DNA of 10,369 nucleotides, taken from Prochlorococcus sp. AG-686-P16. Lineage in GTDB: Bacteria; Cyanobacteriota; Cyanobacteriia; PCC-6307; Cyanobiaceae. Positions 1-5,396 of the stretch are shown here, piece by piece. The stretch spans positions 1 to 10,369 of the forward strand of contig QCVY01000032.1 of NCBI GenBank assembly GCA_003208695.1. The letters run 5' to 3'. The position numbers and the translations under genes are program-made. The notes under the pieces were generated by a model, which did no database searches, was not told the DNA's origin, and worked only from the letters and a program-made list of their open reading frames with translations. The first letter of the stretch is position 1, and each line of letters opens with the position of its first letter.

Positions 1-102
1 AAAGCTTTGACTAAAAGATATGGATTTCAATGTAAATCAAGGATTAAACTTATTACTAATGAAGCAATTAAAGATGCCAACAAATTCAGTTCTCAAAAAT
101 AA
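1..102 (+). CDS. C-terminal end of an unidentified protein (partial)
   Basis: Frame 1 is open from the window edge to a TAA at 100-102, giving 33 residues that end in NKFSSQK. The stretch is rich in Lys, Ile and Asn, as expected for this genome, and has one Cys. It contains no ATG, so the gene must start upstream of the window. No domain can be recognised from so little sequence. About 160 bases of non-coding sequence follow it. It could also be a chance open frame, since 33 codons without a stop is only modest evidence in A/T-rich DNA. Confidence 0.45.
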   Translation, partial: KALTKRYGFQCKSRIKLITNEAIKDANKFSSQK

Positions 103-261
103 GCTCTTTAAAACTAAATAGGATCTTATTTCCTAATCGTTCTCTATATAAAAGTAATTATTTACTAAAACAGAATAAAAGTAACTTTAATGGAAACATA
201 AAAACTAGTTAATCCCCATCACACAGGCATTCCAAAAAATAATAATACGAGGTTAACGTAT

Positions 262-360
262 ATGACACTACATATGGTGATTATGAAAATTTTATTTGCA
301 CTATTTCTGGGGTTGATATCTATAAAAAATTCTGCAATAATAAAAGTCCCCATCACCTAG
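262..360 (+). CDS. Possible 32-residue hydrophobic peptide
   Basis: ATG at 262 opens a 32-codon frame ending at TAG 358-360. A good ribosome binding site, GAGG at about 250-253, sits 8-9 bases upstream; such sites are uncommon in this window and support the start. Two further in-frame ATGs (274, 283) exist; from the last the peptide reads MKILFALFLG followed by LISIKNSA, like a short membrane helix or a signal peptide. The stop codon overlaps the 5' arm of a factor-independent terminator (359-393), so the gene and its transcript would end together. The family is not recognised. It could instead be a small RNA with no coding role; the strong SD and the stop/terminator coincidence favour a peptide gene. 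Confidence 0.4.
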   Translation: MTLHMVIMKILFALFLGLISIKNSAIIKVPIT

Positions 361-393
361 GCTCTGTGTTATTAGCAAGAGTCTTTTTTTTTT
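359..393 (+). terminator. Factor-independent terminator
   Basis: AGGCTCT (359-365) can pair with AGAGTCT (378-384), seven base pairs including one G-U in RNA, with a 12-base loop. It runs directly into ten T residues (384-393). This is the clearest terminator in the window. It would end the transcript of the small peptide gene at 262-360. Confidence 0.65.
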
Positions 394-394
394 G

Positions 395-427
395 CTTATT
401 AATACTTATTTATAAGAGATTAATAAG
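395..427. repeat. Near-perfect 33-base hairpin / palindrome
   Basis: CTTATTAAT (395-403) pairs perfectly with ATTAATAAG (419-427). Inside it CTTAT (405-409) pairs with ATAAG (412-416) around a two-base loop. The result is a 14-bp stem with one small internal loop. It begins one base after the T-run of the preceding terminator. It is A/T-rich, so it is weak as RNA, but the symmetry is too long to dismiss. It may be a backup terminator (TTTT at 434-437 follows), a protein-binding dyad or a cruciform. Confidence 0.5.
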
Positions 428-558
428 TAAGTATTTTCCTTATCGTTCAACATACATAAACATGAACAAAACTCAACGCATTGATAATTGAATTAAAATA
501 ATGACTCCATGATTTAACAAAAATTAAGACAGTCTTTCAGTTTTACTACTAAAAGGGC

Positions 559-587
559 ATTACATAGTACTAAAGTTAAAATATATT
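559..587 (+). promoter_or_regulatory. Candidate promoter for the gene at 603
   Basis: ATTACA (559-564) and TATATT (582-587) are 17 bases apart, matching the -35 and -10 consensus at 4/6 and 5/6. A transcript would begin near 594, leaving a leader of about nine bases before the TTG at 603. That fits the lack of a ribosome binding site there. Confidence 0.35.
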
Positions 588-602
588 GGATAAATACCTT
601 AC

Positions 603-848
603 TTGTCACAAGAAAATAGATCTGCCAAAACTTTTCCATGGGATTATCAAATTGGAGATGAAAATTTTCAAAAAGAGCCTTGGATTCTAAGTAAAGGGAA
701 GGAAAATGTAACTATTGAGAAAAACTTAGATAATAAAGGTTTTTTTTATGTACAAAAGAATAAGGACAGACGTCTATCTCTTAACCCTTTACAAATTAAA
801 TCTACATATGACCAGTTGATTAAATTTGGTTATAAGTTACGTAAATAA
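603..848 (+). CDS. Hypothetical 81-residue charged protein
   Basis: The frame runs from TTG at 603 to TAA at 846-848. An in-frame TAA at 591-593 blocks upstream extension and the frame contains no ATG, so TTG is the only ordinary start. No Shine-Dalgarno site precedes it; the candidate promoter at 559-587 would give a near-leaderless message. The product is soluble-looking and Lys/Asn-rich. An aromatic N-terminal part (FPWDY, PWILSKG) leads to a C-terminal half with the order GFFYVQ, SLNPLQ and YDQLIKFGYKL. No transmembrane segment, signal peptide or known motif is visible. A hairpin terminator overlaps its stop codon, as expected for a real single-gene transcript. Function unknown. Confidence 0.55.
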   Translation: MSQENRSAKTFPWDYQIGDENFQKEPWILSKGKENVTIEKNLDNKGFFYVQKNKDRRLSLNPLQIKSTYDQLIKFGYKLRK

Positions 849-868
849 AGATAAAAGGTTATCTTTTT
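847..868 (+). terminator. Hairpin terminator after the gene at 603-848
   Basis: AAAGATAA (847-854) pairs perfectly with TTATCTTT (859-866) around the four-base loop AAGG, followed by two more Ts (five-T run at 864-868). The stem is short of G+C but symmetrical, and it starts at the stop codon. Confidence 0.5.
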
Positions 869-978
869 AATGATATTCTTCAGAATTTATTATTGATAAT
901 TAAAAAAAGAGGTCAAAAAAAGCAATAATAGTAATTATTTGAAAGTTGATCTAAAATAGTACAAACATCATTCCTTTT

Positions 979-1356
979 TTGACTAGTATTAAAGATTTAG
1001 AAATAAAGTTGAAACTTTGCACAAACTTTATAGTTAAAGAAGTCATAGCACTTGATCCAGTAATAAGAAGACAATGGCTTTATACCTATAAAGGAATTAT
1101 TCAGTATGTTGATTCAAATAAAAGCGATATTTCTCAAGAACAAATCATAGGAGCTTCTATTTATAGAGATCTTATTAACCAAGTAGAAGAATTTATCAGC
1201 ATAGAAAAATATGAAGGACAAAACTATAACAGATTCAAAAGTCGTGATCCCTCCGATTCTAAATACGAGGTTATCTACCAAAAACGTTTAGAACAAATAA
1301 AAGAAGATTTCCCAGATCCAGATGTATTTATAGAACAATTAAAAACTAATAACTAA
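979..1356 (+). CDS. Hypothetical 125-residue helical protein
   Basis: The frame starts at TTG 979 and ends at TAA 1354-1356. An in-frame TAA at 952-954 limits extension; no in-frame ATG exists, and ATT at 970 is the only other conceivable start. The protein looks cytoplasmic and mostly alpha-helical, with alternating hydrophobic and charged stretches. Notable parts are an Arg/aromatic segment (RRQWLYTYKG, about residues 30-39), a polar middle (SRDPSDS, about 88-94) and an acidic-proline tail (DFPDPD). There is one Cys (residue 14). I do not recognise the family. Length, compositional complexity and good codon use support a real gene despite the non-ATG start. It stands alone, with about 130 bases before and 380 bases of A/T-rich DNA after it. 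Confidence 0.65.
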   Translation: MTSIKDLEIKLKLCTNFIVKEVIALDPVIRRQWLYTYKGIIQYVDSNKSDISQEQIIGASIYRDLINQVEEFISIEKYEGQNYNRFKSRDPSDSKYEVIYQKRLEQIKEDFPDPDVFIEQLKTNN

Positions 1357-1734
1357 AAAGTAATTTAGAGATAATAACTAATTAAAAATTAAAAGCAGTC
1401 TTTTCGAATAAAATTATCTAGAAGAAAGAATCAAAAGCGATCAATAACTAATAAAAAGGAAAAATTAAAGTAGTGATGATTAATTCGTTAAATAAGAAAA
1501 TAATCAAATAAGGATAAACTTAAATTTCAGATATTAAATGAACAGAAGCCTGCATTTAAGATCTTCTCAAAAGAAAACTACAAAAATAAATATCTAAAAA
1601 CATTAGTTAGATGAAAATTAGTTAATAAATATCGCAGGGATGTCTTAAAAAAAAACAAATTCCAGGAAGTTACAATTTTTGATAGAAAGATAAAATTCCA
1701 TTTACACTAAATTTCATAATCCTATAAATTATTA
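1357..1734. other. A/T-rich intergenic stretch with no supported gene
   Basis: No frame longer than about 20 codons with a plausible start was found on the plus strand. The nonamer AATAACTAA occurs three times at 1348-1356 (ending on the upstream stop codon), 1373-1381 and 1443-1451. In this composition that may be chance. No clear terminator was found after the gene ending at 1356. Confidence 0.5.
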
Positions 1735-1857
1735 ATGAAAAACAATTATCGCAGAGGTAATTTAGAGAACAAAATAAGTATGTTATTGTTTTGGATTTAT
1801 CTTTTCGCAGTTGCAATTATATTTTCTCGTGGTTTAATTTTATTTATAAGTAAGTGA
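1735..1857 (+). CDS. 40-residue single-helix membrane protein
   Basis: ATG at 1735 opens a 41-codon frame to TGA 1855-1857. The N-terminus is basic and polar (MKNNYRRGNLENK). A hydrophobic segment from about residue 16 to 38 follows (MLLFWIYLFAVAIIFSRGLI), and the last residue is Lys. The layout predicts one transmembrane helix with the basic N-terminus on the cytoplasmic side. It resembles in design the many tiny membrane proteins of picocyanobacteria (photosystem and cytochrome accessory subunits), but it matches none that I know. No ribosome binding site is visible. A 23-residue hydrophobic core preceded by a cationic head is unlikely by chance in a 40-codon frame, although T-rich DNA does encode Phe/Ile/Leu readily. 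Two hairpins downstream may belong to the same transcript. Confidence 0.5.
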   Translation: MKNNYRRGNLENKISMLLFWIYLFAVAIIFSRGLILFISK

Positions 1858-2243
1858 ATGGTAATTTATAAATATTGAATTTAAATTAATAAACAAATTA
1901 TTTATTTGGATAGTCTTCAAGATGATTTATATATGGACTTGGAAGACCTAATTACATAATTAAAAATTATTTAAACTCCGTTTATTTATATATATCAACC
2001 TCCTTATGATAGTAAGGCAGGTTTAATAATAATATAATGAAGTGTCGAAATAACAGATGAGCAAACATATAATGAAAGAACCTTCACTAGATTTATTCTT
2101 TCTAAATTTATTTAATAAACTTAGAAAATAAATATTAATATCTCAAGAGAAAAACAAGGAATTCATAAATAATACTTTTTTTTTTAACAAAATTAAAACT
2201 CTATACATTCAAGTGATTTTTAATTTTCTTATTATTTTAGAAA
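1858..2243. other. A/T-rich intergenic stretch with structured segment
   Basis: No convincing gene. It contains the two hairpins listed at 1911-1950 and 1997-2023, a 24-codon frame at 2057-2131 with a polar/hydrophobic mix (not called), and an 11-T run near 2177-2186 without a clear stem in front of it. Confidence 0.5.
1911..2023 (+). ncRNA. Possible structured small RNA or 3' UTR (two hairpins)
   Basis: Hairpin 1: GTCTTC (1913-1918) plus AAG (1919-1921) pair with CTT (1938-1940) plus GAAGAC (1942-1947), nine pairs with one bulged G and a 16-base loop. Hairpin 2: AACCT (1997-2001) plus CCTTA (2002-2006) pair with TAAGG (2013-2017) plus AGGTT (2019-2023), ten pairs with one bulged C and a six-base loop. 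Both are G+C-rich islands in otherwise A/T sequence. Hairpin 2 exposes a CCUCCUU stretch on one strand and AAGGAGG on the other, complementary or identical to a Shine-Dalgarno core. No T-run follows directly, so neither is a textbook terminator. The strand is uncertain. Confidence 0.3.
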
Positions 2244-2336
2244 ATGATTAAGAGTAAAATGGAAGAAAAAAAAATAAAATCCTTGGGACAAACAACTTCG
2301 TATCATCACCGAACCCATAATTTAATTAAAGAGTAA
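2244..2336 (+). CDS. Possible 30-residue basic peptide
   Basis: ATG at 2244 to TAA at 2334-2336. The N-terminal half is Lys-rich (MIKSKMEEKKIK) and the C-terminal half carries a run of His and Arg (SYHHRTHN). It lies 30 bases upstream of the gene at 2367 and on the same strand, so the two could be cotranscribed. There is no ribosome binding site. The His-rich tail is more ordered than expected from A/T-rich noise, but the length makes this only a candidate. If not translated, it is the leader of the next gene. Confidence 0.3.
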   Translation: MIKSKMEEKKIKSLGQTTSYHHRTHNLIKE

Positions 2337-2366
2337 TTATTATTAAAATTAATTATTCTTACAGTA

Positions 2367-2663
2367 ATGACTGTACATCAAGATTACGAAATAAACATCA
2401 ACATTAATGAGTTGATTGAAAAAAGAATTCCTTGTTGTGATTTATTACATCCGGATCATTGTCTAACTGAACAACAAGTTTCAGAAATTGCTCATGACAT
2501 TAGGATGGATTTAAACCTTCATGACTTATATAAGCAAGTTGACCAACATATCATGAACTATGTCAATGCTGCAGGCATAGATAATAAAGAACACTGGGTA
2601 GAACCAAATCTTCCAGATTTAGATAGAGATGCTAAAGAAGAAGTTGGAATAGAATTTGATTAA
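2367..2663 (+). CDS. Hypothetical 98-residue protein with a Cys/His cluster
   Basis: ATG at 2367 to TAA at 2661-2663. The product is acidic and soluble, with no signal or membrane segment. Residues 21-33 hold a compact cluster: IPCC (C23, C24), then LLHPDHC (H28, H31, C32), which could bind a metal ion; that is inference only. A predicted helical middle follows (TEQQVSEIAHDIRMDL, about 34-49), then HDLYKQVDQHIMNYVNAA and an acidic tail (DRDAKEEVGIEFD). The C-terminal WVEPNLPDLD segment looks conserved in style. Composition is mixed, codon use fits, and the ATG is clear, so it is a confident gene of unknown role. Confidence 0.75.
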   Translation: MTVHQDYEINININELIEKRIPCCDLLHPDHCLTEQQVSEIAHDIRMDLNLHDLYKQVDQHIMNYVNAAGIDNKEHWVEPNLPDLDRDAKEEVGIEFD

Positions 2664-3049
2664 ATTCATTAATAATTGAAATATTTTTAATTTATTAAAA
2701 TAAATATAATAATTAAATTTTTAAATAAATCCACAAGATTTTTCTAAATCGTAAATTAATATATACAGACTTTCTAAACTTCTGTTCCTACTTTTAAATA
2801 AGATTTAAAAAATTGAGAATATCACTTTTAATGGTATTAATGTTGCAATAAAAGGTGTTAAGGAATTAAACGTTATCTAAAAATTTTTTAATATAAGTTA
2901 TTTAAATAATGTGATCTCTTCAGTAAGTACTTATACATAAAATTAAATTTATTCATAATTAATAAATTATTTTTCTAAAACATATATTAATCTTTTAATA
3001 ATGATTTATCATCTATTATTAATCACGAAACTATTAATAATATAAAAAA
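2664..3049. other. A/T-rich intergenic region with an upstream inverted repeat
   Basis: No supported gene. A perfect inverted repeat TTAATAAT (2995-3002) / ATTATTAA (3015-3022) lies 28 bases upstream of the next ATG and could be an operator; its A/T content lowers its weight. CACTTTTA near 2824-2831 can pair with TAAAAGGTG near 2850-2858 with one bulge, a weak hairpin. Confidence 0.4.
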
Positions 3050-3232
3050 ATGATTGCAATTTTTGCTTTAACATTATCTCAAATTGGAATAGGAAAATTA
3101 GAAATATTGGTAATTGGAATAGTTTCTTTAATATTTCCAATATTATTCATAATTGCCTCTAGAAATCTTGATGCAAAAGGGGTTTTTGACTGGATGATGG
3201 AGAAGCCAAATGATTGGATAGGGAAAAAATAA
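3050..3232 (+). CDS. 60-residue single-helix membrane protein
   Basis: ATG at 3050 to TAA at 3230-3232. A short hydrophobic N-terminus (MIAIFALTLSQIGIGK) is followed by a strong transmembrane helix at about residues 18-37 and a soluble tail of about 23 residues, SRNLDAKGVF then DWMMEKPNDWIGKK. The Trp-rich, mixed-charge tail argues for a real protein. There is no ribosome binding site and the 5' leader is A/T only. It converges on the minus-strand gene at 3260-3604, with 27 bases between the two stops. The family is unnamed to me; presumably an inner or thylakoid membrane protein of unknown role. Confidence 0.65.
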   Translation: MIAIFALTLSQIGIGKLEILVIGIVSLIFPILFIIASRNLDAKGVFDWMMEKPNDWIGKK

Positions 3233-3259
3233 CTCTATGTTATATGAAATATTTAAAAT

Positions 3260-3604
3260 TTAATTTTTGAATGCCAATTTATCTAATTCATATTCAGGGA
3301 AGTCGGATATGTGACAATTATTTTTAAGGCTTAAAAGGATATTTTTGTTAAGAAGTTCATAGTCAATAAATTTATTTAATTTACTATTTGAAAATTCTTT
3401 ATTTGTCTCTCCTATTGAAAATCTCAAAGCACCATCTTCCGAAATCCCAAATTTGGTAGAGTTACAATAAGTATTTGCAAACTTTCTCGAGATCTTTAAA
3501 GTATATTTTTCAATGGACTTAGGTGAAGAGTCAAGAGGATAAGCAGGGGTATCGAATATCAATAAAAAAAATAATAATAGAATATGCAAAATGTTTTTAA
3601 TCAT
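3260..3604 (-). CDS. Secreted hypothetical protein with signal peptide
   Basis: ATG at 3604-3602 to TAA at 3262-3260, 114 residues. Residues 1-21 form a signal peptide: MIKN, a hydrophobic core (ILHILLLFFLLIF), then a small-residue end DTPA. The mature part would be about 93 residues, probably periplasmic or lumenal. It has two cysteines (C47 in TYCNSTK and C97 in NNCHIS) that could form a disulfide. The central segment GISEDGALRFSIGETNKEF looks like a conserved core seen in small exported cyanobacterial proteins of unknown function; I cannot name the family. It is divergent from the Rieske operon, with about 360 bases between starts, and convergent with the 60-residue membrane protein. Confidence 0.8.
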   Translation of the reverse strand: MIKNILHILLLFFLLIFDTPAYPLDSSPKSIEKYTLKISRKFANTYCNSTKFGISEDGALRFSIGETNKEFSNSKLNKFIDYELLNKNILLSLKNNCHISDFPEYELDKLAFKN

Positions 3605-3967
3605 TAGATATAAAAAATTTGAATTTAATTTACATTAAAAAGACTTATTAAACAATCGAATTCTTTAAAATTTCAAAATTGAGTCGTAGAGAAGAAACAT
3701 TTAGAATCAAATGAAGTTATTTAGAAAGTTTGTTATTAGCAAAACTTTGATAAATCTACTAAATAATTTAAAAAGCCTAGGAATAGTACAAAATATACAT
3801 CTCATCAAATTAAAAGATGCTTTAACTTATTAAGTGATGATAATTTAATTATTGTTCAACAAATATTGCTACAAATGATAGAGAATTTTTCCTATATCCT
3901 AAATTGATTATTTACTTGAGTTATAGTTCCGAAAGATAACTGGTCAATTAAAAAAAGATATTAGTTT
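3605..3967. other. Divergent intergenic region upstream of the Rieske operon
   Basis: Apart from the split frame at 3711-3907 it holds no supported gene. Promoter signals for the operon must lie here: TATAGT at 3922-3927 is a fair -10, but no good -35 is placed 16-18 bases upstream. There is no ribosome binding site before the ATG at 3968. Confidence 0.4.
3711..3907 (+). pseudogene. Split reading frame: frameshifted gene or programmed -1 frameshift
   Basis: ATG at 3711 opens 40 codons to TAA 3831-3833. An overlapping frame one base back is open from 3767 to TGA 3905-3907 and reads as more protein-like sequence (IKRCFNLLSDDNLIIVQQ then ILLQMIENFSYILN) but lacks a start codon. Joining the two at the A-run 3770-3774 would give 65 residues running from MKLFRKF to SYILN. 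At the junction the heptamer T-TTA-AAA (3767-3773) is in the zero frame of the upstream part, matching the X-XXY-YYZ pattern of -1 slippery sites. A simple one-base deletion in a homopolymer (decay, or sequencing error) explains it equally well. The product is not recognised. It lies 60 bases upstream of the Rieske gene. Confidence 0.3.
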
Positions 3968-5290
3968 ATGGAAAATAAGCAAATTAATTTTTTTAAAGCT
4001 AAAGACATTAATACTGTTCTAAAACCTTTTAAAAAAGGAACTGTAGTTAATATCGATAATTTAGAGGTAAGAGAAAAGCAAAAAGAATTAAAATTAGGTT
4101 TATATGGTTGGTATGCAATTTGTCCTTCAAAGGAGCTTCACAAAAATAAAATTCATTATTTCTCATTGTTTGATGAACCTCTTCTTCTTTTTAGAGACAA
4201 GAACAATAATGTTAGATGTATTAAAAACATTTGCCCTCACAGAGGATCCTCCTTTTATGGAGGTTCAATTTTTGATGGTGAATTAACATGCCCATACCAT
4301 GGAGCAAGATTCAGTTCTCAAGGAAAGTGTCAAAATATAGATAGAATTACTTGTAGTCATATTGTTGATAATAATTATGATAATTATGCAAAGAAAATTC
4401 ACTTATCTCAATACAAAGCAATAGAGAAGGATAGTTATATTTTTATCTACTTTACTGACAAGTCAGAGACAGATTTAAATAATTTTAACGACGATTCATT
4501 AATTAGTAATTATGAGTTAAAAGCTAATGGATTTTCTCTTGAAGATTCCGTATCGGAAGAAGTCTTAGTTGATTTCAAATGTGATTGGTCAAAAATTATC
4601 GAAAATCATTTGGATATTCTTCATATATTTTGGGTTCATGGAGATACAATCCCAGATAAAGATGTAAATAAAAATGTACTCGTAAGTTTTAATCAAAAAA
4701 TAAATATCAACCCAGAATATATTGAGAGTATATATTTCTATAAAGATAATCCTACAAAAGAATTTATAAGAATAAAGTATATTCCGCCAGGAAGGATTTT
4801 AATCTATAAAGGAGATCCATCTGTGTCTAGATACGTGCAAGTGCTTGATCACATTCCCTTAGGAGATAATAAAGCGAGAGTAATAGTTAGGCATTATAGG
4901 AAATTCCTTAAAAACAAATATCTAAATAACTTAATATTATTTAAAGAGATTCAGAAAAAGATTTTTTATAAAATCTTTGATGAGGATTATATGATTTTAA
5001 AAACCCAAACATATAACCAAAAATTAGGCTTAATAAAAAATGATGAGATAAAATTACTTGGAGAAGATAGAATAATAAATTACTTTTGGAACTGGTATGA
5101 AAAATCTGAAGAAAAGGATAATCCTTGGAAATACTTAAACAAAAATAAGGAACTAAATGTTTATGATGAGATAATTTTTAAATATCCTCCAGAAATTAAA
5201 AAATTAGAAGTAATTAATAATATAAACATAATAAGAAAAACATTCATAAGATATGCAGCACCACTTTTGTTTTTGTTGCTAATAATATAA
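3968..5290 (+). CDS. Rieske [2Fe-2S] non-heme iron oxygenase, PaO/Lls1-like, membrane tail
   Basis: ATG at 3968, 440 residues. The Rieske domain (about 44-160) has C89-P-H91 (ICPHRGSSF) and C108-P-Y-H111 (CPYHG), which ligate the [2Fe-2S] cluster. The catalytic domain carries N213-x2-D216-x2-H219-x4-H224 (ENHLDILHIFWVH), the mononuclear iron site with its bridging Asp. The third iron ligand may be an acidic residue near 338-340 (FDEDYM). This arrangement is typical of pheophorbide a oxygenase, Tic55 and PTC52-type oxygenases, which oxidise tetrapyrroles or other large substrates. A hydrophobic tail (about 428-440) would anchor it in a membrane, but I see no CxxC near the C-terminus such as plant PaO carries. 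It is the first gene of a tight operon with a 33-residue membrane peptide and an ABC ATPase. The substrate is unknown. Confidence 0.9.
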   Translation: MENKQINFFKAKDINTVLKPFKKGTVVNIDNLEVREKQKELKLGLYGWYAICPSKELHKNKIHYFSLFDEPLLLFRDKNNNVRCIKNICPHRGSSFYGGSIFDGELTCPYHGARFSSQGKCQNIDRITCSHIVDNNYDNYAKKIHLSQYKAIEKDSYIFIYFTDKSETDLNNFNDDSLISNYELKANGFSLEDSVSEEVLVDFKCDWSKIIENHLDILHIFWVHGDTIPDKDVNKNVLVSFNQKININPEYIESIYFYKDNPTKEFIRIKYIPPGRILIYKGDPSVSRYVQVLDHIPLGDNKARVIVRHYRKFLKNKYLNNLILFKEIQKKIFYKIFDEDYMILKTQTYNQKLGLIKNDEIKLLGEDRIINYFWNWYEKSEEKDNPWKYLNKNKELNVYDEIIFKYPPEIKKLEVINNINIIRKTFIRYAAPLLFLLLII

Positions 5291-5294
5291 TTCA

Positions 5295-5396
5295 ATGAAA
5301 AAAGTTAATCGACCAGCTTGGCTTAATTGGCTTTATCTATTAATATTCGTCCTTAGCTCAATACAGTTATTTATATTCTGGAGTAGCAAATTTTAA
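5295..5396 (+). CDS. 33-residue single-helix membrane peptide
   Basis: ATG at 5295 lies four bases after the Rieske stop, and the TAA at 5394-5396 shares its last A with the ATG of the ABC ATPase. This fit between two genes, with no wasted bases and translational coupling at TAATG, is the main support. The peptide has a basic head (MKKVNRPAWLNW), a hydrophobic helix (about residues 13-30, LYLLIFVLSSIQLFIFW) and a short tail SSKF. It predicts one transmembrane span with the N-terminus inside. It is too short for a permease subunit; it could tether or regulate either neighbour. Below most gene callers' size cut-off, so it may be missing from public annotation. Confidence 0.65.
   Translation: MKKVNRPAWLNWLYLLIFVLSSIQLFIFWSSKF

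Larger units (their letters stand above)
129..448. repeat. Two direct-repeat pairs in the 103-602 intergenic region
   Basis: The 10-mer TCCCCATCAC occurs identically at 213-222 and 347-356, and in both copies is followed two bases later by AGGC (14 of 16 positions shared). A second pair, TTTCC(T/A region)ATCGTTC, lies outside it at 129-142 and 435-448 with one mismatch over 14. The order is therefore A-B-B-A, all in direct orientation. G+C-rich repeated words are unusual in this A/T background. The second B copy sits at the 3' end of a candidate short gene and enters a terminator; the first has no such context. Confidence 0.5.

Noticed and set aside
1348..1451. Three AATAACTAA copies as a CRISPR-like or tandem array
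   Set aside because: The spacing is irregular, the unit is nine A/T-rich bases, and one copy ends on a stop codon; chance is sufficient.
1538..1597. 19-codon basic frame starting MNRSLHLRSS
   Set aside because: Too short to support, with no SD or terminator nearby.
2057..2131. 24-codon frame starting MSKHIMKEPS
   Set aside because: Too short, no ribosome binding site, no motif; A/T-rich DNA gives such frames by chance.
2995..3022. Fur box candidate around AATAATGATTTATCATC
   Set aside because: Only the first nine bases fit the Fur consensus; the second half does not. Kept only as an A/T inverted repeat.
3834..3855. GATGATAATTTAATTATTG as a Fur box for the Rieske operon
   Set aside because: Fewer than half of the 19 positions match by eye, and it lies in a protein-like frame.
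4104..4286. 60-codon plus-strand frame inside the Rieske gene
   Set aside because: It is fully contained in the Rieske domain coding region in another frame; the Rieske frame carries all conserved ligands.
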